Of a stretch of DNA of 64,000 nucleotides, positions 51,361-59,399 are shown one piece after another. The stretch comes from Neorhizobium sp. UBA3556 (GTDB lineage Bacteria > Pseudomonadota > Alphaproteobacteria > Rhizobiales > Rhizobiaceae): positions 226,075-290,074 of the forward strand of contig DFNX01000010.1 in assembly GCA_002376235.1 (NCBI GenBank), written 5' to 3'. Made by a program: the position numbers and the translations under genes. The notes beneath the pieces were generated by a model, which saw only the letters and a list, made by a program, of their open reading frames with translations, was not told where the DNA came from and ran no database searches. How positions within the stretch are numbered: the stretch's first letter is position 1; every line of letters begins with the position of its first letter.

Positions 51361-52179
51361 ATGCACGAACGCGAACGACATCGCATCATTCTAAGCGCGA
51401 TCCAGGAAAAGCCTGTGATCACTGTGCAGGATATTGCCGACCTGACGGATGCGTCCGAGGCAACGATCCGCCGCGATATCGCGTCTTTGCACGTGCAGGG
51501 CAAGCTTCGCCGGGTGCGTGGCGGGGCCGAAGCGGTCCACCCGCCGCAGATCGGCCAACTGGCCGCCCGCTCGTTCCGCGTATCCGAATCCGTCAATATC
51601 GATAAGAAACGCTCAATTGCGCGCCAGGCCGTCAATCTGTGCGACGAAGGTGAATCGATCATCATCAATGGCGGAACGACGACGTTCCAGATGGTGCATT
51701 ACATGGCCGCGCGCCGCATGCAGGTGATGACCAATTCGTTCGCGATCGCCGAACATCTGGTCAAGCATTCCAAAAACAATGTGACGGTGCCGGGCGGCAC
51801 GATCTATCGTGAACAGAGCCTGATCCTGTCACCTTTCGACAATGACGCAATTCGCAATTTCTATGCCCGCCGCATGTTTATCGGGGCGCAGGGCATTGGT
51901 CCCCTCGGGATCATGGAGCCGGATGCACTGGTGATCCAGAGTGAGCAGAAATTGATGAGCCAGGCCGAAGAACTGGTGGTTATGGTCGATTCATCGAAAT
52001 TCCAGCGGCGCTCGAGCATGATCCTGTGTCCGCTGGAACGCGTGACCACCATCATTACCGATGATGGGGTTTCGGAAGATGCCAAACGCATGGTCGAGGA
52101 TGCCGGCGTGACGCTGATTATCGCCGGTATGGCAGGTGCTGCACAGACAGGTGAGGAAGATACCCCGTCGGTCGCTTGA
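51361..52179 (+). CDS. rhaR: DeoR-family regulator of rhamnose utilisation
   Basis: A 272-residue DeoR protein. The N-terminal HTH is TVQDIADLTDASEATIRRDIA, and the sugar-phosphate sensor domain contains IINGGTTTFQMVHYM, VTVPGGTIYREQSL and the closing VVMVDSSKFQRRSS. As the first gene of the rhaRSTPQUK order it is expected to repress the locus until a rhamnose-derived phosphate is made. Negative control by RhaR is established in R. leguminosarum; the effector here is inferred. Confidence 0.9.
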   Translation: MHERERHRIILSAIQEKPVITVQDIADLTDASEATIRRDIASLHVQGKLRRVRGGAEAVHPPQIGQLAARSFRVSESVNIDKKRSIARQAVNLCDEGESIIINGGTTTFQMVHYMAARRMQVMTNSFAIAEHLVKHSKNNVTVPGGTIYREQSLILSPFDNDAIRNFYARRMFIGAQGIGPLGIMEPDALVIQSEQKLMSQAEELVVMVDSSKFQRRSSMILCPLERVTTIITDDGVSEDAKRMVEDAGVTLIIAGMAGAAQTGEEDTPSVA

Positions 52180-52231
52180 GCGGCGGCGGGAGGAAATGGA
52201 CATAAGTTCAATCTTTGGGAGGAGACTTGGC

Positions 52232-53227
52232 ATGAAACTTTCTACAAAACTCGCACTCGGTGTGGCTTTGGCCGTCACCATGATGTCGTCAGCGGCTTCC
52301 GCTGCCGACATGAAGATCGCGCTTGTGGTGAAATCGCTCGGCAACGGCTTCTTCGAAGCCGCCAACAAGGGCGCACAGGAAGCGGCAAAGGAACTCGGCG
52401 GCGTCGAGATCATCTATACCGGCCCGACCTCGACGACGGCGGAAGGCCAGATCGAGGTGATCAACTCGCTGATCGCTCAAGGCGTCGATGCAATCGCCAT
52501 TTCCGCCAACGACCCGGATGCGGTTGTGCCGGCGCTGAAGAAGGCGGCCCAGCGCGGCATCAAGGTTATCTCCTGGGATAGCGGTGTTTCACCGGAAGGC
52601 CGTATCCTGCAGCTCAATCCGTCTTCGAGCGAGCTGATCGGCAAGATGTGCCTGCAGCTTGCGGCGAACCATCTCGAAGGCGGCAAGGGCGATTTCGCCA
52701 TCCTTTCTGCCACCACGACCTCGACCAACCAGAATATCTGGATCGGCGAGATGAAGAAGCAGCTGAAGGATTTTGCCGGTCTGAACCTCGCAACCACGGT
52801 TTATGGTGATGACCTTGCCGACAAATCCTATCGTGAAGCACAGGGGCTTTTGACCTCGCAGCCCAACGTCAAGGTTATCGTTGCACCGACGACGGTCGGC
52901 GTGCTGGCAGCGTCGCAGGCGGTCAAAGATGCGGGCAAGATCGGCCAGGTCTACGTCACGGGTCTCGGTCTTCCGTCTGAAATGGCGGGGGCCATCAAGT
53001 CCGGTGCGACCAAGGAATTCGCCATCTGGAATCCGATCGATCTCGGCTATAGCGCCACCCAGATCTCCTATCACCTTGTAAAGGGGGATGCCGACGGCAA
53101 GCCGGGATCGGAGATCGAAGCCGGACGCATGGGCAAGATCAAGATCGGTGACAATGGCGAGGCCGCGATGGCCGATCCGTTCATCTACGACGCCAAGAAT
53201 ATCGACGAGTTCTCGAAGATTTTCTGA
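52232..53227 (+). CDS. rhaS: Rhamnose ABC transporter substrate-binding protein
   Basis: A 331-residue periplasmic sugar-binding protein of the RbsB/AraF type. The Sec signal is MKLSTKLALGVALAV to SAASA (about residues 1-25), then MKIALVVKSLGNGFFEAANKGA and the ribose-binding-like hinge regions. Start ATG 52232 follows GGGAGGAG; upstream in-frame ATGs lack a signal context. A hairpin follows the stop codon, as after the other binding-protein genes. Confidence 0.93.
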   Translation: MKLSTKLALGVALAVTMMSSAASAADMKIALVVKSLGNGFFEAANKGAQEAAKELGGVEIIYTGPTSTTAEGQIEVINSLIAQGVDAIAISANDPDAVVPALKKAAQRGIKVISWDSGVSPEGRILQLNPSSSELIGKMCLQLAANHLEGGKGDFAILSATTTSTNQNIWIGEMKKQLKDFAGLNLATTVYGDDLADKSYREAQGLLTSQPNVKVIVAPTTVGVLAASQAVKDAGKIGQVYVTGLGLPSEMAGAIKSGATKEFAIWNPIDLGYSATQISYHLVKGDADGKPGSEIEAGRMGKIKIGDNGEAAMADPFIYDAKNIDEFSKIF

Positions 53228-53245
53228 TCCCTCCCGGGACTTCAA

Positions 53246-53278
53246 GGTCCGGCGCCGCCAGTCTTTTGGCGTCGGACC
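53246..53278 (+). promoter_or_regulatory. Intercistronic hairpin after rhaS
   Basis: GGTCCGGCGCC (53246-53256) pairs with GGCGTCGGACC (53268-53278), 11 bp with one mismatch, loop 11 nt, no terminal T-run. It lies 18 bp after the rhaS stop, the same position as hairpins at 4813 and 19690, so it probably adjusts binding-protein to transporter ratio. Confidence 0.6.
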
Positions 53279-53302
53279 GGCGATGACTTCTAATTGGCAG
53301 AT

Positions 53303-54859
53303 ATGATGATGACCGCAGTTGAACGGACGGGCACGGAGATGGCGCCTATTCAGGATTCGAGATCCGCGGACCGGACGACGATCCTGGAAATGCGCGGAAT
53401 TTCCCAGATTTTTCCCGGTGTTAAGGCGCTGGATGGCGTCAATATCTCGCTTCATCCCGGTGAAGTGACCGCCCTGATCGGCGAGAACGGTGCTGGCAAG
53501 TCGACGCTGGTGAAAATCCTCACCGGTATCTATGTGCCGAGCGAAGGCGAGATCCTCATCGAGGGCCAGCCGGTCAGCTTTGCAAGTGCGCAGGATGCCG
53601 TCGATGCGGGTGTGACCGCTATCCATCAGGAAACCGTGCTGTTCGATGAACTGTCGGTGGCCGAGAACATTTTTCTAGGCCATGCGCCGCGCACCCGTTT
53701 CGGTCTGATCGACTGGAAGACAATGAATGCGCGCGCGAGCGAATTGCTTCACGCGCTGGAAAGCGAGATCGACCCTACTATCCGGCTCAAAGATCTTTCG
53801 ATTGCGCAGCGGCATCTGGTGGCGATTGCCCGTGCGCTGTCTGTCGAGGCGCGCATCGTCATCATGGACGAGCCGACCGCCGCCCTCTCCCGCAAGGAGA
53901 TCGACGATCTGTTCCGCATCGTCGAGGGCTTGAAGAGGCAGGGCAAGGCGATCCTGTTCATCAGCCACAAGTTCGACGAGGTCTATGAGATCGCCGAGAA
54001 TTTCGTGGTGTTTCGTGATGGCCGGGCCGTGGGTCACGGGCGGCTTTCCGAGACACCGCAGGATACGATCGTGCGGATGATGGTTGGCCGCGATGTCTCC
54101 AACATCTTTCCCAAGGTGGAGGTGGCGATCGGTGAGACCGTGCTTTCGGTTGCGAATTATTGCCACCCGACGGAATATCGCGACATCTCCTTTGATTTGA
54201 AACGCGGCGAAATTCTCGGCGTCTATGGCCTGGTCGGTGCCGGTCGTTCGGAAATCTGCCAGTCGCTGTTCGGTGTGACGCGGCCGTCATCGGGACAACT
54301 GATGCTGGAGGGCGAGATGCTTTCCATCCGCTCGCCGCGGGATGCGATTGCCGCCGGCATCGTCTATGTGCCGGAAGAGCGCGGCCGCCATGGTCTGGCG
54401 CTGCCCATGCCGATCTTTCAGAACATGTCGCTGCCATCGCTGGCGCGGACTTCGCGATCGGGTTTCCTGAAGGCGGCCAATGAACTGGCGCTGGCGCGCA
54501 AATATGCCGAGCGGCTGGATCTGCGTGCTGCAGCACTCTCCGTACCTGTCGGTACGCTTTCGGGCGGTAACCAGCAGAAAGTGGTGATCGGCAAATGGCT
54601 GGCGACGCTGCCGAAGGTCATCATTCTCGACGAACCGACCAAGGGGATCGATATCGGCTCCAAGGCGGCGGTGCATGGTTCCATCAGCGAACTGGCGGCG
54701 GAAGGCCTATCGATCATCATGGTTTCTTCCGAACTGCCGGAAATCCTTGGCGTATCGGATCGGGTGCTGGTGATGCGCGAAGGGCTATCGGCCGGGATAT
54801 TCGAGCGGTCGCAGCTTAGCGCCGAGACGCTGGTGCGCGCCGCCACCGGCAATGCGTGA
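53303..54859 (+). CDS. rhaT: Rhamnose ABC transporter ATP-binding protein
   Basis: A 518-residue sugar ABC ATPase with two nucleotide-binding domains. Domain 1 is complete: Walker A GENGAGKSTL, Walker B IVIMDEPTAALS, H-loop ISHKFDEV; the ATPase signature region reads LSIAQRHLVAIARAL. Domain 2 has the degenerate Walker A GAGRSEICQ and signature LSGGNQQK, typical of RbsA/MglA-like ATPases. Start is uncertain: TTG 53294, three ATGs from 53303, or ATG 53339. None has a strong ribosome site. Confidence 0.9.
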   Translation: MMMTAVERTGTEMAPIQDSRSADRTTILEMRGISQIFPGVKALDGVNISLHPGEVTALIGENGAGKSTLVKILTGIYVPSEGEILIEGQPVSFASAQDAVDAGVTAIHQETVLFDELSVAENIFLGHAPRTRFGLIDWKTMNARASELLHALESEIDPTIRLKDLSIAQRHLVAIARALSVEARIVIMDEPTAALSRKEIDDLFRIVEGLKRQGKAILFISHKFDEVYEIAENFVVFRDGRAVGHGRLSETPQDTIVRMMVGRDVSNIFPKVEVAIGETVLSVANYCHPTEYRDISFDLKRGEILGVYGLVGAGRSEICQSLFGVTRPSSGQLMLEGEMLSIRSPRDAIAAGIVYVPEERGRHGLALPMPIFQNMSLPSLARTSRSGFLKAANELALARKYAERLDLRAAALSVPVGTLSGGNQQKVVIGKWLATLPKVIILDEPTKGIDIGSKAAVHGSISELAAEGLSIIMVSSELPEILGVSDRVLVMREGLSAGIFERSQLSAETLVRAATGNA

Positions 54860-54869
54860 GGGGGCTCAG

Positions 54870-55859
54870 ATGAAGAAACTGCTGAAACACCGCGAGCTGC
54901 TTCTGGTCGGCATTATCGCCATCATGGTGGCGGGTTTTGCCACCCGTGCGCCCGGTTTTGCCACGCCCGGAAATCTCGCCAATATTTTCAACGACACGTC
55001 GATCCTGATCATTCTGGCGCTCGGCCAGATGACGGTGATCCTGACCAAGTCGATCGATCTTTCGGTCGCTGCCAATCTCGCCTTTACCGGCATGGCGGTG
55101 GCGATGATGGATGCGGCCTATCCCGGCCTGCCGCTCGCGCTGCTGGTCATTCTGGCTGTCGGCATCGGCGCGGCGCTTGGCGCCATCAACGGCATGCTGG
55201 TGTGGTGGCTGAGGATCCCGCCGATCGTCGTGACGCTCGGCACACTGACTATCTATCGCGGCATGGCCTTCGTGCTTTCCGGTGGGGCCTGGGTCAATTC
55301 GCACCAGATGACGCCCGGGTTTCTCAACTTCCCTCGCCTGCCGGTTTTAGGCATGCCACTCCTGTCGTGGATGGCGATCGCCATCGTGCTGATGATGTGG
55401 GTGGTGCTGACGCGAACGCAGTTCGGCCGTGCGACCTATGCTTCCGGCGGCAACCCGACTGCGGCGGTCTATGCCGGTATCGATATCGGCCGGACGCGGT
55501 TTTTCGCCTTCACCCTTTCGGGCGCTCTGGCAGGCCTTGCAGGCTATCTCTGGGTGTCGCGTTACGCCGTCGCCTATGTCGATGTCGCGGCAGGCTTCGA
55601 GCTCGATACGGTGGCAGCCTGCGTTATCGGCGGTATCTCGATTGCCGGCGGGATCGGCTCGGTCGCCGGTGCCGTGCTTGGGGCGCTGTTCCTCGGTGTC
55701 ATCAAGAACGCACTTCCGGTCATCGGCATTTCGCCCTTCGCACAGATGGCGATTTCAGGCATCGTCATCGTCGCCGCCGTCGTCTTCAATGCCCGCGCCG
55801 AACGCAAGGCCGGGCGCATCATTCTGCGCGATCGTGGCGCCAAGGAGGTTTCCGCATGA
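54870..55859 (+). CDS. rhaP: Rhamnose ABC transporter permease
   Basis: A 329-residue RbsC-like inner-membrane permease. It has VILTKSIDLSVAANLAFTGM, IYRGMAFVLSGGAWV and the ATPase-coupling YASGGNPTAAVYAGI. GAGGGGGC precedes ATG 54870. It overlaps rhaQ by 4 bp (ATGA). Confidence 0.93.
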   Translation: MKKLLKHRELLLVGIIAIMVAGFATRAPGFATPGNLANIFNDTSILIILALGQMTVILTKSIDLSVAANLAFTGMAVAMMDAAYPGLPLALLVILAVGIGAALGAINGMLVWWLRIPPIVVTLGTLTIYRGMAFVLSGGAWVNSHQMTPGFLNFPRLPVLGMPLLSWMAIAIVLMMWVVLTRTQFGRATYASGGNPTAAVYAGIDIGRTRFFAFTLSGALAGLAGYLWVSRYAVAYVDVAAGFELDTVAACVIGGISIAGGIGSVAGAVLGALFLGVIKNALPVIGISPFAQMAISGIVIVAAVVFNARAERKAGRIILRDRGAKEVSA

Positions 55860-56878
55860 GCGACAATCGCGACATCGGGGCTGAAACCAGAACCCGTTCC
55901 GCCATTCCCGATCGGCTCGGCACGCCGATGAGCCGTCTGCTCGGCAGCTGGGAAGTGCTGCTGTTCGGCGTGGCGGTGGCGATCTTCATCGCCAATTCGT
56001 TCGCCTCGCCCTACTTCCTCAATGCCTGGAACCTTTCCGACGCGACTTTCAATTTCACCGAAAAGGCGATGATCGCCTTTGCCATGGCGATGCTGATCAT
56101 TGTCGGCGAGATCGATCTTTCGGTCGCCGCGATCATCGCGCTTGCCTCCACCGCCATGGGGGCGGCAGCACAGATGGGGATCGGCGCGCCGGGGCTGGTT
56201 GCTGTCGGCGTCAGCGTCGGGCTCGTCTGCGGTGCGATCAACGGCACGCTGGTCTCGGTGCTCAAGCTGCCCTCGATCGTCGTCACCATCGGCACGATGA
56301 GCCTGTTTCGCGGCATTTCCTACATAACGCTCGGCGACCAGGCTTACGGCAAATATCCGGCTGATTTCGCTTACTTCGGGCAGGGTTATGTCTTCTGGGT
56401 CTTCTCGTTCGAATTCGTGCTCTTCATCGTGCTCGCGATCATTTTCGGCATCGTGCTGCATGCGACCAATTTCGGCCGACAGGTTTTTGTCATAGGCAAT
56501 AACGAATTTGCTGCGCGCTTCTCCGGCATTCCGGTCGAGCGGATCAAGTTCAAGCTGTTTCTGCTGACCGGCCTGATGTCCGGTATCGCTGCCGTCTGCC
56601 TCACCTCGCGGCTCGGCTCCACCCGCCCCTCGATCGCTCAAGGCTGGGAACTGGAGATCGTCACCATGGTCGTGCTCGGCGGCGTCTCCATTCTCGGCGG
56701 CGCGGGCACGATTGCCGGCGTTGTCATCGCGGCCTTCGTCATGGGCCTCGTTACCTTCGGGCTCGGGCTCCTCAACGTGCCGGGCATCGTCATGTCGATC
56801 TTTGTCGGCCTGCTTCTGATCACCACCATCGCGCTGCCCATCGTGGTGCGTCGCATCAAGTTCATGAGTACGAAATGA
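55856..56878 (+). CDS. rhaQ: Rhamnose ABC transporter permease
   Basis: A 340-residue second RbsC-like permease, with a hydrophilic N-terminal extension of about 30 residues, then IVGEIDLSVAAIIALAST and VFVIGNNEFAARFSGIPVERIK. It overlaps both rhaP and rhaU by 4 bp. The open frame upstream of 55856 is a shadow of rhaP. Confidence 0.93.
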   Translation: MSDNRDIGAETRTRSAIPDRLGTPMSRLLGSWEVLLFGVAVAIFIANSFASPYFLNAWNLSDATFNFTEKAMIAFAMAMLIIVGEIDLSVAAIIALASTAMGAAAQMGIGAPGLVAVGVSVGLVCGAINGTLVSVLKLPSIVVTIGTMSLFRGISYITLGDQAYGKYPADFAYFGQGYVFWVFSFEFVLFIVLAIIFGIVLHATNFGRQVFVIGNNEFAARFSGIPVERIKFKLFLLTGLMSGIAAVCLTSRLGSTRPSIAQGWELEIVTMVVLGGVSILGGAGTIAGVVIAAFVMGLVTFGLGLLNVPGIVMSIFVGLLLITTIALPIVVRRIKFMSTK

Positions 56879-57195
56879 TTTTAGAGAAATACGCATTCAA
56901 GATGAAACTGAACCCCGGCATGGAGGCCGAGTATCGCAAGCGCCACGACGAGATCTGGCCGGAACTGAGCGCGCTTTTGCGCGAGGCGGGTGTGCGGGAT
57001 TATTCCATCCATCTCGACCGCGACACCAACACGCTGTTCGGCGTGCTTTCGCGGCCGGTCGACCATTCCATGGCAAGCCTGCCGGAGCATCCGGTGATGA
57101 AGCGCTGGTGGGCGCATATGGCCGATATCATGGAGAGCAATCCGGATAATTCGCCGGTGCAGAGCGATCTGGTCACGGTGTTTCATCTGCAATGA
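56875..57195 (+). CDS. rhaU: L-rhamnose mutarotase
   Basis: A 106-residue ferredoxin-fold mutarotase that interconverts alpha and beta anomers of L-rhamnose. The family elements are AFKMKLNPGMEAEYRKRHDEIWPEL, IHLDRDTNTLFG and the closing WWAHMADIME. Standard length. It is coupled by ATGA overlaps to rhaQ and rhaK. Confidence 0.95.
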   Translation: MILEKYAFKMKLNPGMEAEYRKRHDEIWPELSALLREAGVRDYSIHLDRDTNTLFGVLSRPVDHSMASLPEHPVMKRWWAHMADIMESNPDNSPVQSDLVTVFHLQ

Positions 57196-58562
57196 GTGAT
57201 TTTCAACGGATCGCCGTTCTCGATATCGGCAAGACCAATGCGAAGGTGGTGATCTTCGATGCCGCAAGCGGCGCGGAGATCGAGACGCGGCGTATGCCCA
57301 ACCGGGTTCTGTCAGGCCTGCCCTACCCGCATTACGACGTGGAAGCGCTCTGGTCTTTCCTGATCGAGAGCCTTGCTGCTTTTGCCAAACAGCCCGGCTT
57401 CGATGCGATCTCGATCACGACGCACGGGGCTGCTGCCGCGCTGATCGACGCGGATGGCAAGCTTGCCTTGCCGGTGCTGGATTACGAGCATCAATATCCC
57501 GAAGAAATCCAGCGTGCCTATGATGCGATCCGACCGGATTTTGCCGAGACATTTTCGCCTGGCCTTTCCAGCGGACTTAATCTCGGTGCGCAGATCCATT
57601 ACCAGAAGACGGCGTTCCCTGATGCATTTTCGTGCGTTCGAACGATCCTGACCTATCCGCAATATTGGGCCTATCGGTTGAGCGGCGTGGCTGCCAACGA
57701 GGTGACGTCGCTGGGCTGCCATACGGATCTCTGGCGGCCGCATGAGGGACGGTATTCTTCGCTTGTCGAGGCGATTGGTATTGGTGATCTGATGGCTCCG
57801 GTGCATTCGGCCTTCGATCAGGTCGGCACGATCCTTCCCGAGATCGCCTCTGGCATCGCCCTGCCCCGACCGGTGCCGGTCTTTTGCGGAATTCACGATT
57901 CCAATGCTTCGCTTCTGCCATATCTTGCGGGTCGCGAAGCGCCATTCGCCGTCGTTTCGACGGGCACCTGGGTGATCAATTTCGCGGTCGGCGGCGATGT
58001 CGATCGGCTGGATCCGATGCGAGACACGCTGGCCAATGTCGATGCCCATGGCCGTGTTGTCCCGTCTGCCCGCTTCATGGGCGGCCGGGAATTCGAGGTA
58101 CTGACCTCCGAACTTGGCGCACTGGATCAGGATCGGGCGATGAATGCCCTGCCCGGCGTTATTGAAAAACGGCTGATGCTGCTTCCAAATATCGCTGCGG
58201 GATCGGGGCCTTTTCCGGGACGACAGAAAAAATGGGTGAATGATGAGGGCGTTTCCTCTGATGAGCGCTGGGCCGCAGCCTGCCTCTATTTCGCGCTGAT
58301 GACGCAGACCTGCCTCGATCTGGCAGGCGCGAAAGGGCCGATCCTCGTAGAGGGGCCATTTGCGCTCAATACGCTTTACTTGAGCCTTTTGGCCGGGCTG
58401 ACGGGCAGGGAGGTGATTGCCGTTCCGGGATCGACCGGGACAAGCCAGGGCGCGGCGCTGCTGGCCGGTATCGCACCGGCGGCGCGCAAGGGCGTATCCG
58501 CATTTGCCATTGATGAGGCTGGTCTTGCTGGTTACCGGGCGGAATGGCTCGCCAATAGCTGA
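57192..58562 (+). CDS. rhaK: Rhamnulokinase-type FGGY sugar kinase
   Basis: A 456-residue FGGY-family kinase. The N-terminal phosphate loop is VLDIGKTNAKVVIFD, with mid-protein GIHDSNASLLPYL and C-terminal VPGSTGTSQGAAL. In R. leguminosarum RhaK is needed both for rhamnulose phosphorylation and for function of the rhamnose ABC transporter. Last gene of the rhaRSTPQUK run. No clear terminator: a 6-bp GC hairpin at 58582-58613 has no T-run. Confidence 0.92.
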   Translation: MSDFQRIAVLDIGKTNAKVVIFDAASGAEIETRRMPNRVLSGLPYPHYDVEALWSFLIESLAAFAKQPGFDAISITTHGAAAALIDADGKLALPVLDYEHQYPEEIQRAYDAIRPDFAETFSPGLSSGLNLGAQIHYQKTAFPDAFSCVRTILTYPQYWAYRLSGVAANEVTSLGCHTDLWRPHEGRYSSLVEAIGIGDLMAPVHSAFDQVGTILPEIASGIALPRPVPVFCGIHDSNASLLPYLAGREAPFAVVSTGTWVINFAVGGDVDRLDPMRDTLANVDAHGRVVPSARFMGGREFEVLTSELGALDQDRAMNALPGVIEKRLMLLPNIAAGSGPFPGRQKKWVNDEGVSSDERWAAACLYFALMTQTCLDLAGAKGPILVEGPFALNTLYLSLLAGLTGREVIAVPGSTGTSQGAALLAGIAPAARKGVSAFAIDEAGLAGYRAEWLANS

Positions 58563-58624
58563 GCCGCGCGATCTTCTCCTACCGGCGGAAGCTTGGGAGG
58601 CGGTAATCGCCGGATCGGGTTGGC

Positions 58625-58640
58625 GTTGACAGCTGTCAAC
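58625..58640. promoter_or_regulatory. parS: parS-type centromere palindrome, copy 1
   Basis: GTTGACAGCTGTCAAC is a perfect 16-bp palindrome and fits the repABC parS consensus GTTNNCNGCNGNNAAC at all fixed positions. It should bind RepB. It is 63 bp after the rhaK stop and about 11.3 kb from repC. Confidence 0.85.
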
Positions 58641-58803
58641 CGTGACGTTTGGGGCTGCTCTTCGGTTTCGGCGGGGGCGGGAGACGTATTCGCAATGGTG
58701 CCGTGTTGGATACGCGATCACGGACGTTGGCAGCACGTGCCGAGCTACTCGAAGTAGGGGAGGGGCCTCGGTCGCTGGCCGGGGATCACCGTTGGATGTG
58801 CGC

Positions 58804-58819
58804 GTTGACAGCTGTCAAC
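58804..58819. promoter_or_regulatory. parS: parS-type centromere palindrome, copy 2
   Basis: A second identical copy of GTTGACAGCTGTCAAC, 179 bp from the first, in non-coding DNA. Two close copies are typical of a ParB-type partition centre. Confidence 0.85.
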
Positions 58820-59399
58820 ACATCCAACGGCCCTCTTGGAAATAGAGATTTGAAAACCGAGGTGGCGTATTTCCAGGCGCTGCTTTGGGGCCTATAATAC
58901 GAATCAGCAGCGGCTACCCGCGCGGCGCTTCCAAGCAAATATGGTTAACTACCATGTAGCGAAACGAAACCGCTAATTAGGTTTCGTATGCTGTTTTGCC
59001 TGCTGATTTTTCAAGATGTTAAGTTTGATCGATTTTCCGCATGACATCCGCGGTTTGGGGCAGGCGGGGCCAATTCGGTGGGTGTGCCGATACGTTCAGC
59101 AGATCCGGCGCCGAGTTGCATGGCGCTGGGAGTGTGCCGATTGTTGCGAGACCTCGCGCGAACTCTTCGTAGACTTCAGGCTCGTTTCTCGATCCCCCAT
59201 TTTCATCAACCATGGCCGGTGTTTGTTTCGATAGATCAGCCGAACAGGGCAGTTCCGACCTGAGGGGATAGGCTGAAAGGATGTCCTCTCTCGTCCAAAT
59301 GGGTAGGATAAAGCCGCTTCTTTTTCGGCTAGAGTTTGAGAGGAGCTTGAGCAGCAAGCCCACATATTTCATCTCCGAATTCTGCGAAAGGGACATGCC

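Larger units (their letters stand above)
58563..59399. other. 837-bp intergenic region with two parS sites and palindromes
   Basis: No convincing gene. It contains the two perfect parS-type palindromes (58625 and 58804), then ATGGT-TAACT-ACCAT (58941-58955) and the stem ACGAAACC (58964-58971) with GGTTTCGT (58980-58987) in AT-rich DNA. These last two may be the promoter/operator zone of the large secreted-protein gene starting at 59400. Confidence 0.6.

Noticed and set aside
59019..59396. Minus-strand 125-codon open frame before the large secreted-protein gene
   Set aside because: No family motif, no clear ribosome site, and it lies in a region that looks regulatory.
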